From NCBI GenBank assembly GCA_963740065.1, contig CAVUCS010000002.1, positions 62,001 through 126,000 on the forward strand: a DNA stretch of 64,000 nt, written 5' to 3'. Positions 51,743-60,127 of the stretch are shown here, piece by piece. The notes under the pieces are model-generated. The model did no database searches, was not told the DNA's origin, and worked only from the letters and a program-made list of their open reading frames with translations. Position 1 is the first letter of the stretch. Each line of letters opens with the position of its first letter. The position numbers and the translations under genes are program-made. This DNA comes from DASVDE01 sp963740065. GTDB lineage: Bacteria; Actinomycetota; Thermoleophilia; Solirubrobacterales; 70-9.

Positions 51743-53377
51743 TCAACCCAACGGGTTGAGTCCCGGCGGGGCCTTGGCGCGGGCGGCCATCTCGGCCTTC
51801 TTGCGCTGGGTGCGGATCTCGCTGAGCATGCGCTCCAGGCGCGGCTCTTGGGACATGTCGACGTGGGACATCGCCGCCGCGACGGCGGGATGGATGGCGG
51901 CGATTCGCTCGTGCATGGCCTGGGCGATGGCGCGGTAGGTGGGGTGACCCTCGCGGCCGGAGCGCAGCTCGATCAGGTGCATCGCCTCGCGCGCGTTGAG
52001 GTCGAGGACGTAGCGGAGGCGGTAGGCGAGGCAAAGGGCGTAGGGGGCGGCGTCGCGCATGCCCGCGGCGGTCAGCCGCTCGTACTCGCCGCGGGAGATC
52101 TCCAGGGCGCGTTCGAACTCATCGCCGGCGCCGGCCTCTCGCACCTCCTCGGGAACGCCGGCTCCCAGGTCCGGTCCCAGCCGCTGCCACTGACAGGTCA
52201 GCATCCGGTGGCGCTGCAGATCGCGGAAGCCGCCGTAGTCGGAGACGATCTCGAAGCGGTAGCGCAGCGCCTCAAAGCCGCGGCCGGGGCGGTGGCGGCG
52301 GTTGGCGCGCTCGCCGACCATCTCGGCGAGCAGGGCGGCGCGCTCGTCGCGGTCGAGCAGGTCGACCCGGTTGCGGATCTCGGTCTCCGGCGTCGCCGAG
52401 GCCTCGAACAGGCAGGAGGCGAGCAGGTCCTCCTCGGTCCCGTCGACATGGACCAGCTCGACCGAGGGGGTGGCCTCACCGGCGCCGCGACGATCGAGGC
52501 CGAGGCGGGAGACCCAGCGCTCCGTCGACTCGCGGCGGCCCTCCAAGAATCTGACCCACTCGCCGCCGCGGTCGGGGCGGTCGACGCGGGAGACAAAGCT
52601 CGGCATCACCTGCTGCAACTCACGCAGGATCATCCCGCCGTACTCGCGCGCCTCCGGCAGCGGCGAGGCCATCAGCCGCAAGATCATCTGCTCGTAGGCC
52701 TGGCCCGAGGCGTAGATGCCGACGTGGCTGAGGGTGGCGGCGGGGAGCAGGCCGCGCAGAAGGTCGAGTGCCTTGGCGCGGATCGAGCGCTGCCAGGGAC
52801 CCTCGGGCTCGCCGTCGCCGCGCGGCCAGCGCTCGGCGGCCCAGCCTTCGACTTGGCGCAGCAGGCGCGAGTAGATCGAGAAGATCTCGTCCATCGCGGC
52901 GCTGAACTCGGGGCCGAGCTCGCCGTCGCGGTAGTAGCGGTAGCCGCCTCCGGCATCGTCGGGAAGCGGCTTGTCATAGGGGATGTAGCGGGTGGACTGC
53001 TCCAGGTAAGCGGCGAGGCGCCCCCGCTGCAGGACCTTGGTGAGAATGTTGGAGACCCACTCGCAGGCGATGTGGGCACCGCCGACCTGGGCGATCGAGT
53101 CGTCTCCGTAGCCGACGAACACTCTCTCGTAGAGGTCCGCCGCGCGCGCTCCCTCGGCTCCGTCGAAGGGCCTTCCGCCCGCTGGGGTCTCGGGCGCAAA
53201 CTCCTCCAAATAGAGCTTCCGCACGGTCCCGGAATAGCGCGAATAGCGGGCAAAAAGTGCCCCTTTCACGGTCTCCGGCAAGTTGACAAGAGCGAACACG
53301 GGGCGGTCGAGGTTGGTGAAGTGAGGGGCGAGGAGCGCCTCTTCCTCTGGGGTGAACGACTCGACCGGGTAACGCAT
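51743..53377 (-). CDS. thyX: Double-domain FAD-dependent thymidylate synthase (ThyX-like)
   Basis: 544 aa, about twice the usual ThyX length, made of two ThyX-like halves. The canonical motif RHRxxSxNExSxRY is split. The first half reads RGRLAAYLEQSTRY (about residues 118-131), keeping Glu, Ser, Arg and Tyr but losing His. The second half reads RHRMLTCQWQRLG (near 395), keeping Arg-His-Arg but losing the rest. It may make dTMP as a pseudo-dimer with complementary half sites or be a non-catalytic relative. No thyA is in the window. It starts at ATG 53377 (MRYPVESFTPEEEALL). Confidence 0.85.
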   Translation of the reverse strand: MRYPVESFTPEEEALLAPHFTNLDRPVFALVNLPETVKGALFARYSRYSGTVRKLYLEEFAPETPAGGRPFDGAEGARAADLYERVFVGYGDDSIAQVGGAHIACEWVSNILTKVLQRGRLAAYLEQSTRYIPYDKPLPDDAGGGYRYYRDGELGPEFSAAMDEIFSIYSRLLRQVEGWAAERWPRGDGEPEGPWQRSIRAKALDLLRGLLPAATLSHVGIYASGQAYEQMILRLMASPLPEAREYGGMILRELQQVMPSFVSRVDRPDRGGEWVRFLEGRRESTERWVSRLGLDRRGAGEATPSVELVHVDGTEEDLLASCLFEASATPETEIRNRVDLLDRDERAALLAEMVGERANRRHRPGRGFEALRYRFEIVSDYGGFRDLQRHRMLTCQWQRLGPDLGAGVPEEVREAGAGDEFERALEISRGEYERLTAAGMRDAAPYALCLAYRLRYVLDLNAREAMHLIELRSGREGHPTYRAIAQAMHERIAAIHPAVAAAMSHVDMSQEPRLERMLSEIRTQRKKAEMAARAKAPPGLNPLG

Positions 53378-53501
53378 CGGGCGATCCTAGCTGCGCGGTC
53401 GGCGGGGTCGACCAGGGTCAAATGCGCCAAATTGCGCCGCCGTGTGACAACTCGCGCGCGGCGCCTTGACCGAGCGGATCGTCTCGGCTTCCCTGGCCAG
53501 G

Positions 53502-54551
53502 ATGAGGCGAGAGCGGATTGTGTTTGGCGCAGTGGTCGCGGCGGCTGCACTTGCCTTCGCACTGGGAGCGGCGATGGCGCGACCGGCGCCTCGGCCGACG
53601 GCAATCGTCTCTTTGGGGGACAGCTTCATCTCCGGCGAGGGAGGGGGGAGCTACGGCGCTTCGGCGGAGAACGGGTGCGACCGCTCGGCGACGGCGCCGA
53701 TCCGCAGCGCCCCGATCGATGTCGACGTGAAGGTCAACCTCGCTTGTTCGGGGGCGAAGACGGTGAACATCCGGCGAACCGCGTCGGGCGGGAAGTCTCA
53801 CCGGGGGGAGCCGCCGCAGGCGGACCAGCTCGCCGCTGTCGCGCGACTCTTCGACGTGAAGCTGATCGTCCTGACCGTTGGCGCCAACGACCTCGGCTTC
53901 GGCGCGATCGTCGCCGGCTGCGCCCTCGACTGGGCTCGCAGCTCACCCGGCGATCCGCGCTATTGCCGCGACGGCGCGCAGCGGAAGATCGAGGCGCGGC
54001 TGCCGGCCGCGGCGCGCGGTCTGCGCGTGGCGATCCGCGAGATTCGCACCGTAATGGCGGCAACCGGAGGCGCCGAGCCTCTCCCTCCGAGTCGGGCCGC
54101 ATCTGGCGCCGACGGATATCGCCTGCTCGTCATGGGCTACGCGTCGCCGTTCCCGCTCGGCTCTCGAATCCGCTACCCGGAGTCCGGCTGGTCCCGCCTC
54201 ACCGAGGGCGGCTGTCCGGTCTGGAACGCCGACGCCGACTGGGCCGTGCGCTGGGCGCTTCCGACGATCGCGGCGACGATGCGCTCGGCCGCCGCGGCGG
54301 AGGGCGCCGAGTACCTCGACCTCCAGCGCGCCCTCGCCGGGCACGAGGTCTGCGCAAAGGGGGTTAATGAGTTTGACCCCCACATAGGGGGGACAAGCTC
54401 ATTAACCCCCCGCGAATGGTTCCGGCCACTGAGACTCACGCGCCGCGTCCGCGAGTCGCTTCATCCAAATCGGATCGGCCAGCGGGTCATCGGTCGCTGC
54501 CTTGCCCGTGCCTACGCGGAGCCGATTCCGACGAGCTCCTGTGTCTCATGA
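53502..54551 (+). CDS. Secreted SGNH/GDSL-type hydrolase
   Basis: 349 aa from ATG 53502 (TTG 53466 possible). The signal segment is RIVFGAVVAAAALAFALGAAMA. Block I is IVSLGDSFISGEGGG with the nucleophile Ser, block III is TVGANDLGFG, and block V is SLHPNRIGQ with Asp/His-type positions. This fits esterases/lipases of the Rv0518/SCO-type SGNH group, with extra Cys pairs. Near the C-terminus KGVNEFDPHIGGTSSLTP is encoded by an inverted repeat. The stop codon TGA overlaps the candidate VapBC operator. Confidence 0.88.
   Translation: MRRERIVFGAVVAAAALAFALGAAMARPAPRPTAIVSLGDSFISGEGGGSYGASAENGCDRSATAPIRSAPIDVDVKVNLACSGAKTVNIRRTASGGKSHRGEPPQADQLAAVARLFDVKLIVLTVGANDLGFGAIVAGCALDWARSSPGDPRYCRDGAQRKIEARLPAAARGLRVAIREIRTVMAATGGAEPLPPSRAASGADGYRLLVMGYASPFPLGSRIRYPESGWSRLTEGGCPVWNADADWAVRWALPTIAATMRSAAAAEGAEYLDLQRALAGHEVCAKGVNEFDPHIGGTSSLTPREWFRPLRLTRRVRESLHPNRIGQRVIGRCLARAYAEPIPTSSCVS
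54359..54410. repeat. Inverted repeat inside the SGNH hydrolase gene
   Basis: 13-bp perfect outer arms (GGGGGTTAATGAG and its complement) enclose an inner C5/G5 stem. It encodes the variable stretch between the GHEVC and EWFRP segments, so it may be a translated insertion. Confidence 0.8.
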
Positions 54552-54570
54552 GCTACTCTCATGATCATGA
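54546..54570 (+). promoter_or_regulatory. Three TCATGA hexamers at the antitoxin start, candidate operator
   Basis: The palindromic hexamer occurs at 54546, 54559 and 54565, the last two spanning the antitoxin start codon. AbrB/VapB antitoxins bind repeated palindromes at this place. Chance occurrence cannot be excluded. Confidence 0.4.
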
Positions 54571-54821
54571 AACGCCTCAAGATTTCAGCCGGCGGGCAAG
54601 TTTCGGTGCCGGCGACAGTGCGCCACCGCTGGAAGACCCGCGTGGTCGTCGCCGACGACCGGGGCGACCACCTGATCCTGCGCCCCGCCCCCGAAGACCC
54701 GATCGAAGCCGCCATGGGCGCTTTCAAGAACACTTCCGGACTTTCTTCGGACGAACTGCGCCGCCAGTTCCGCGAGGAGGAGGCAGAGATCTACGAGCGG
54801 AAGTTTGGCCGCCGGAAGTGA
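54561..54821 (+). CDS. AbrB/VapB-like antitoxin
   Basis: 86 aa. The N-terminal swapped-hairpin DNA-binding fold is MKRLKISAGGQVSVPATVRHRW. An acidic C-terminal tail (SDELRRQFREEEAEIYERKFG) is the usual toxin-binding part. Start ATG 54561 or 54567. Its stop overlaps the PIN toxin start by 4 nt. Confidence 0.88.
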   Translation: MIMKRLKISAGGQVSVPATVRHRWKTRVVVADDRGDHLILRPAPEDPIEAAMGAFKNTSGLSSDELRRQFREEEAEIYERKFGRRK

Positions 54822-55252
54822 TTCTGCTGGACGCGAACGCGATGTTGAGCGTTCTTTGGAATGAGGTCGGCGCAGACGAGGTCGCCGAACTTCTGCGGGA
54901 TGGGGACTGCGCAATTCTCTCTCCCTGTCTCAGCGAGGTGGTGGATCAGCTCATTCGCTGCGGGGGGAACTCGCCGGCGAGTCTCGGAGAGAAGCTGGCG
55001 CCACTGCTCGATGAGGTTGTCGCCGTACTAGCCGTCGACGCCTCGATCGCCTGGCGAGCAGGCGAACTTCGCGCGGCTCATTACAACCGCAAGACGACCG
55101 ATCTCTCCCTCGCCGATTGCCTCCTTCTCGCCTCCGCCGGCCCCAGCGACGAGATCGCCACCTCAGATCGCGCCGTCGTCGCCACCGCCGAAGATCTAGG
55201 AATCGGCGTCATCCCCCTCCCCGACAGCAACGGCAAGCGCCCGGCCGTCTAA
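54818..55252 (+). CDS. PIN-domain toxin (VapC-like)
   Basis: 144 aa from GTG 54818. The acidic active-site positions are LLDANAMLSVLW (Asp near 5), an internal Glu in LSEVVDQL and LSLADCLLLASA (Asp near 104), then IATSDRAV with the last Asp. VapC toxins cleave RNA and are held by their VapB; the preceding gene fits. It overlaps the convergent VOC gene by 4 nt. Confidence 0.9.
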   Translation: MILLDANAMLSVLWNEVGADEVAELLRDGDCAILSPCLSEVVDQLIRCGGNSPASLGEKLAPLLDEVVAVLAVDASIAWRAGELRAAHYNRKTTDLSLADCLLLASAGPSDEIATSDRAVVATAEDLGIGVIPLPDSNGKRPAV

Positions 55253-55599
55253 TCCGGCGGGGCCGCCATTAATTCCACCCGGTGGCCGCCGGGGGCGACC
55301 GTTTTGGCTCGTGGCGAGCCCCAGTGTTCGCGTCTCGGCTCGACTTCGAAGCCTCGCTCTCGCAGTTGGGCGATTGTTTCCTCGAAGGAGGGGGTGACGA
55401 CGGCGGTATGGCCGCGCGGCGGGACGGTGGGGGAGCCGGTGTGGATCAGGTGGATCTGGGTGCCGTCTTTTTCCAGCCAGGTGAAGGAGTCGGCCAGGGC
55501 CGCCGGTGGCTCTACTGCGGCGAAGCCGAGCAGGGCCCAGAACTCGATGGCGCGAGGGACATCGCGTGGTTCGATCTCGATCCCGACGTGGTGGAGCAT
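55249..55599 (-). CDS. VOC (glyoxalase-fold) protein
   Basis: 116 aa with two beta-alpha-beta-beta-beta units: MLHHVGIEIEPRDVPRAIEFWALLGF, GTQIHLIHTG, GHTAVVTPSFEETIAQLRERGFEV and PGGHRVELMA. Possible metal ligands are the early His and the Glu in RVELM. The reaction is unknown. It stands 19 bp downstream of the beta-propeller gene on the same strand. Confidence 0.88.
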   Translation of the reverse strand: MLHHVGIEIEPRDVPRAIEFWALLGFAAVEPPAALADSFTWLEKDGTQIHLIHTGSPTVPPRGHTAVVTPSFEETIAQLRERGFEVEPRREHWGSPRAKTVAPGGHRVELMAAPPD

Positions 55600-55618
55600 C
55601 GACTCACCTGTTGCGGCG

Positions 55619-57547
55619 TCAGTGAGAGCGTCGCAGGATGACCCGCCTGGTGACTATGGCGGCATTTCCGAGACGGTCGACGCCCCTAACGCGAGCCAGC
55701 ACGGAGACCGATTTCCTGCTTCCTGGTGGGTGCCGGAGCTTGAGCAGGAGCCTGCCCTTGCGACCGGTTCGGATCCGGAACTTGCCAGCCGCAAGACGCT
55801 TGCGAGTGTGCGGCTTGAGAATTCGAGCGCTGCCGTGGCAGGGGCCGGATCGTTCGGACTTTGGGCAGCCCAGTCGCAAGTGTGCGACGCCGCTACTGAA
55901 CGTCCCTTGCCGCGTGATCCACATTCGCGGCGGAATTGATTCCGCGCTAACCAGGCGCAGGCGGCGCCGGTGGCGCCGCCTCTTCCTGGGATGGAAGGCA
56001 GAGGCAGAGGCGTCTGCCTGGGGCGCTGCACCCATGTCTACCAAGTAGAGGTCGCTCTTGGCGTCCCCATCGCTCGGCACCAACTCCTCGAAGGTGTCGA
56101 AGACCACGTAGCGCCCGTTGGGCGAGATGCTCTGGAAGAAGGAACCGACTCGGCGACTGTCACCCCCGGGCGTTGCCAGCCGAATCCTGCCATCGGTCCA
56201 TTCGTAGACGTCGACCGCATCGTCGGTGTCTTCGGGCGAGAGTTGTTCCCAGGTTGAGAAGTAGGCCCGTTTACCGTCCCGTGAAATGCCGCTTAGGGTC
56301 AGTTGAGGGTCCTTGGGGGGGTCCTTGCTGGCGCCGAGGCTGATTAGACGCAGTCCGCCGGTAGCGGTGAACAGAACGTAGATGTCGAGCTTGTCATCGC
56401 GGTCCTCGGGTAGGAGGGCGCGGTTCGTGGTGAAAAAGAGCCGGCGGCCATCGTGGGAGACCGTGCCGACCCCCAATTGGCTCTGACCGGCATCGGTCCC
56501 GGAGAGTGCTGGCAGGTTCGGCGTCAGGCGTTCGGTGACGCCGGTCGGGCGCGCCCGATATAGATCCACGTGAGCATTTGTGTCATCAGGAGTCTGGGGA
56601 GAACTTGCCGAGTAGAAGATCGACCCGTCGGTGGCCGCACCACCGTAGTTTGCCGGCCAGAACGATTCAAATGGTTGCCCCGAGTCTTCCGGATAGCGGA
56701 CGGTGTGGGTGATTCGCTTGGTTTCTCCGTTGTGCCACGAGTAGATGTCAGAGGTCATTTTTTCGGTGTCATCGGCAGTCAGCTGTTGGTACGTTGCAAA
56801 GTAGACTGTGGTGCCATCCGTGGAGCCGCCCAAGAATTCGGCATCAGGGGCGCGTTCGCTGTAGTCCGGGTCGGGCAGCGCGACGTCCGGGCCGGTCGAG
56901 ACAAGGCGGGTTCGACCTCCAGAGCGCTCGTAGACATCCCTAGAACTGTCGAGATCATCCTCAGTCATCCGGTCGTTTGTGACGAAAAAGACATGGCTCC
57001 CGTTGTCGGAGGCCCAGACGATGCTCGCCCCGCAACAACCGAATGGGTCCGGGGTGCTTTCGTCAACCGGCCCGGTCGTAATCAGTGTGTACTGTCCGCC
57101 TGCCAATTCATAGCCGTCGACAGACGAGTCAGAGGTGAAGGGAACGTCGTGGTCGTCGGGTGTGAGCGATGCTTCGGTCGAAATATAGATCCGTTCGCCG
57201 TCGGGGGAAACGCCATTCACCCGTGCTGAGTAGCGGTGTCTCTCTCCGTAGGGAATCGGTTTGCCGTTGGGTCCCTTAAGAAGCGTGGTCGAACTCCCCT
57301 CGCGTAGGAAGACTTGGAGAACACCATGGCGGCGACTCCCATCGCCGACGGCGTCTTCTGTCAGTAATTCATTGCTCAAGAACCAGACTCGGCCAGTGTT
57401 ATCGACCTGCGTCTGACATGTGACCATGGTGGAGCCGCAGTCGAAGGCCGCCGAAGCGTTTTGAACGCTGGCGAGGGCGCCCAAAACCGCCAGGGTGGCT
57501 ACTAGACCCAGCCGGTGACCCACTCTCACCCCCCCGCGGCGCGTCAT
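55619..57547 (-). CDS. Secreted PD40/WD40-type beta-propeller protein
   Basis: 642 aa with a signal peptide (LGLVATLAVLGALASVQNASA). About six repeats each carry a 'S.DG..V.F.T...LT.DD.......DVY' signature, such as VSHDGRRLFFTTNRALLPEDRDD, ISRDGKRAYFSTWEQLSPEDTDD (both in part) and ISPNGRYVVFDT. A basic C-terminal domain with Arg-rich and beta-rich segments follows (HPRKRRRHRRRLRL). Extracellular binding role inferred. The 'DD..D' motifs may bind calcium. Confidence 0.85.
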   Translation of the reverse strand: MTRRGGVRVGHRLGLVATLAVLGALASVQNASAAFDCGSTMVTCQTQVDNTGRVWFLSNELLTEDAVGDGSRRHGVLQVFLREGSSTTLLKGPNGKPIPYGERHRYSARVNGVSPDGERIYISTEASLTPDDHDVPFTSDSSVDGYELAGGQYTLITTGPVDESTPDPFGCCGASIVWASDNGSHVFFVTNDRMTEDDLDSSRDVYERSGGRTRLVSTGPDVALPDPDYSERAPDAEFLGGSTDGTTVYFATYQQLTADDTEKMTSDIYSWHNGETKRITHTVRYPEDSGQPFESFWPANYGGAATDGSIFYSASSPQTPDDTNAHVDLYRARPTGVTERLTPNLPALSGTDAGQSQLGVGTVSHDGRRLFFTTNRALLPEDRDDKLDIYVLFTATGGLRLISLGASKDPPKDPQLTLSGISRDGKRAYFSTWEQLSPEDTDDAVDVYEWTDGRIRLATPGGDSRRVGSFFQSISPNGRYVVFDTFEELVPSDGDAKSDLYLVDMGAAPQADASASAFHPRKRRRHRRRLRLVSAESIPPRMWITRQGTFSSGVAHLRLGCPKSERSGPCHGSARILKPHTRKRLAAGKFRIRTGRKGRLLLKLRHPPGSRKSVSVLARVRGVDRLGNAAIVTRRVILRRSH

Positions 57548-57571
57548 CGATCAAGGATTGTAGACCAATAT

Positions 57572-58495
57572 TTAGAACACCAAGGAGCTAATGGCGGCGA
57601 GGACGACGATCGCCGTCGACCAGGTGACCGCTTCGGCTGTGATCTCCATGTCGAGGCCGTAGGCGTGGGCGACGACCATCGAGTTGATGCCGGTCGGCAT
57701 CGCCGCGATCAGCAGGTAGGCGGCGGGAAGATCGACGAGGGGGGCGGCCATGAGGATGAGGAGCCCGGGGGCGACGATGAGGCGGCCGACCACGGAAAGC
57801 GCGACCGGACGAGTCAGGGGTGGCGGCATCGGCAGGTCGCCGTGTTCGGCGTTCTCCGCCAGGGTGGCGCCGACGGCGAAGAAGCCGATCGGCAGGATCG
57901 CGATGACCAGGATCTGCGAGGCGTCGACGAGCAGGTTGGGTGCCAGCGCCCGTGGGGCGAGCAAGCCGGCGATTGCCGCGTAAAGGGGTGGGTTGCGGGT
58001 GAAGAAGGCGCGGACCCGGTCGCGGGGGCTCTCGCCGGCCCTGGTGCCGAAGGCGGCGCCGATGGCGAAGGCGCCGAGCAGGACCGAGGGAGCCGCGACC
58101 GCCAGGTCGTAGAGGACCGCGGTGTGCAGCTCGTCGCGGCCGAGCAGCGCGACCGTCATCGGGTAGCCGAGATAGGCGGAGTTGACCGTGATCACCGAGC
58201 AGATCACCGCTCCGACCGCCGGCCGGGACAGGCGCAGAACGCGGCTCGCCACCCACCAGGCGAGGACCCCGGTGATGCTGACGGAAACCAGTCCCAGCAC
58301 CAACCCGATCCCGTGCTCGACGTCGATGCTGCTGGCCGCCAGGTTGAAGAAGACCACCGGCGGGATCAGTCCGTACAGAATCAACATCAACGCCCGCCGC
58401 GCAGCCAGGCCGGCAGCCCGAGGCCGTCGCCGCTCGGCAACGACGCCAACCGCGACCGACGCGGCTATGGCAGCAATGATCAGCAGGACGCCCAT
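57572..58495 (-). CDS. AEC-family (auxin-efflux-carrier-like) transporter
   Basis: 307 aa with ten hydrophobic segments and the family's broken central helices. The features are NSAYLGYPMTVALLGRDEL, VLLGAFAIGAAFG, ARALAPNLLVDASQ and LLIAAMPTGINSMVVAHAYGLD. These transport malate, other carboxylates or auxin-like acids out of or into cells. Substrate unknown. The start is followed upstream by the 58521 repeat element. Confidence 0.9.
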   Translation of the reverse strand: MGVLLIIAAIAASVAVGVVAERRRPRAAGLAARRALMLILYGLIPPVVFFNLAASSIDVEHGIGLVLGLVSVSITGVLAWWVASRVLRLSRPAVGAVICSVITVNSAYLGYPMTVALLGRDELHTAVLYDLAVAAPSVLLGAFAIGAAFGTRAGESPRDRVRAFFTRNPPLYAAIAGLLAPRALAPNLLVDASQILVIAILPIGFFAVGATLAENAEHGDLPMPPPLTRPVALSVVGRLIVAPGLLILMAAPLVDLPAAYLLIAAMPTGINSMVVAHAYGLDMEITAEAVTWSTAIVVLAAISSLVF

Positions 58496-58520
58496 CGGGC
58501 GGGCAGCCTACGCACCGGTC

Positions 58521-58634
58521 AGGAGCTATCCCGGTAGGGGTGGAACGTCTTGTACTTTTTCGCGGCCACCCATCGCGGACAGCCGCAAACGCCGCTCGAA
58601 AAAGTTAAGTGGAACCCCTACCGGGATAGCTCCT
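58521..58634. repeat. ~113-bp inverted-repeat element, copy 2
   Basis: The 20-nt outer arms, starting AGGAGCTATC and ending GATAGCTCCT, match exactly. Inner pairing includes CTTTTTCG/CGAAAAAG. It shares cores with 51631-51742 (see that entry). It lies between the nuoN stop codon and the AEC transporter start, both on the minus strand. Confidence 0.92.
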
Positions 58635-60127
58635 AAAAGAGCGCTGAGCCCGCCCGCTCGGCGAACTCGACCAGCGGCTGCGGGATTACGCCGAAGAAGA
58701 CGACCGCGGCGGCGGCGAGCAGGGCGGGGGCGACGAGGTAGGGGCGACGCCCCGCGTCGGGGTCGATCGGGTCCGCTTCTGGGGAAGCGCCCGCGATCGC
58801 CGGAGTTGCGGGGGCTTCGCTCCGGGCGCATCCACATCGCTGCCACAACCGGCAGGTAGTAGGCGAGGGAGATCATCGTGCCGACGGCGATGAAGACGGC
58901 GAGCCAGGTGTAGTCGCCGGCGATCAGCGCCTCGATCAGGTAGAGCTTGCCGATGAAGCCCGCGGTCGCCGGCAGCCCGGCGAGGCCGAACATCGCGATC
59001 GTCAGCGGCCAGGCGAGCAGCGGGCGCTCGGCGCCGAGGCCCTGGACGGCGCGGATTTCGTCGCCGTAGGCGGTCTCGCGCTCGCGGGCGACGATCACGG
59101 CGAAGGCCGCGAGGTTCATGAAGGCGTAGGCGGCGAGGTAGAAGACGATCGCGTTGACCCCCGCTTCCGAGGCGACGACCAGGCCGCCGAGGATGTAGCC
59201 GGCTTGGGCGACGCCGGAGTAGCCGAGCATCCGCTTCAGGGAGTTTTGCCTCAGGGCGCCGACGTTGCCGACGACGATCGAGGTCGCGGCGAGGACGGCC
59301 AGCGGCGCCTGCCAGTCGCTCGATTCCGGCGCCAGAGCGACGTCGAAGAAGCGAATGAAGACCGCGAATGCGGCGGCCTTGGTCGCCACCGCCATGAAGG
59401 AGGTGATCGGGGTCGGCGCGCCCTGGTAGACGTCGGGCGTCCACTGGTGGAAGGGGGCGATCGAGGTCTTGAAGGCGAGCCCGACGGCGGCCATCGCGAT
59501 TCCGATCAGGACCAGCGGGTCGCCGAGCACTCCCTCTCTGCCGATCGCCGTCGCGATCCCGGCAAAGTCCGTCGACCCCGAGCCGCCGTAGAGGAAGGCC
59601 ATCCCGTAGAGCAGCGTCGCCGAGCCGAGCGAGCCGACGATCAGGTACTTCAGCCCCGACTCGAGCGACTCCTCGCGGCGAAGGTTTGTCGCGCAGAGGA
59701 TGTAGAGGGGGATCGAAAGGGCCTCGATCGCGATGAAGAAGGTGACCAGGTTCTGCGCCTGGGCCAGCAGGACCATCCCCAGCACCGAGCCGAGCAGCAG
59801 CGCGTGGTACTCGCCGGAGCCGGCTTCTTCGACCGCCGGCTCGCGGATCGAGAAGAGGACGGCGAAGCCGGCGGTGAGGATCGCGATCAGAGAGATCGAG
59901 ATCGCCAGTTCGTCGATCCGCAGGGAGCCGGAGACGAGGTTGGTCGAGTCACCCCACTGCGAAACCAGCAAGGTCGCCGTCGTCCCCAGGGTCGCCATGG
60001 TCATCACCGGCGCGCTACGACGCAGTGGCTTGAACACAGCGCTCAAGAGGACCAGGCAGAGCCCCGCGGTCAGCGCGATCACCGGCGAGAGCGCGGCGTA
60101 GTCGATTTCCGGCGCGTGGAAGTTCAT
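58633..60127 (-). CDS. nuoN: NADH-quinone oxidoreductase subunit N, with one frameshift
   Basis: Antiporter-like proton-pumping subunit of complex I with 13-14 helices. Motifs include FIAIEALSIPLYILC with a membrane Glu, APFHQWTPDVYQGAP, and a central Lys in the next helices. The frame is normal from 60127 to WMR near 58840. Beyond that an extra C in a CCC run shifts it. One base over, it continues SEAPATPAIAGASPEADP and ends FFGVIPQPLVEFAERAGSALF at 58633. The 1495-bp span leaves one base over. Either a sequencing error or a real break; ~497 aa if repaired. ATG overlaps the nuoM stop. Confidence 0.9.
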
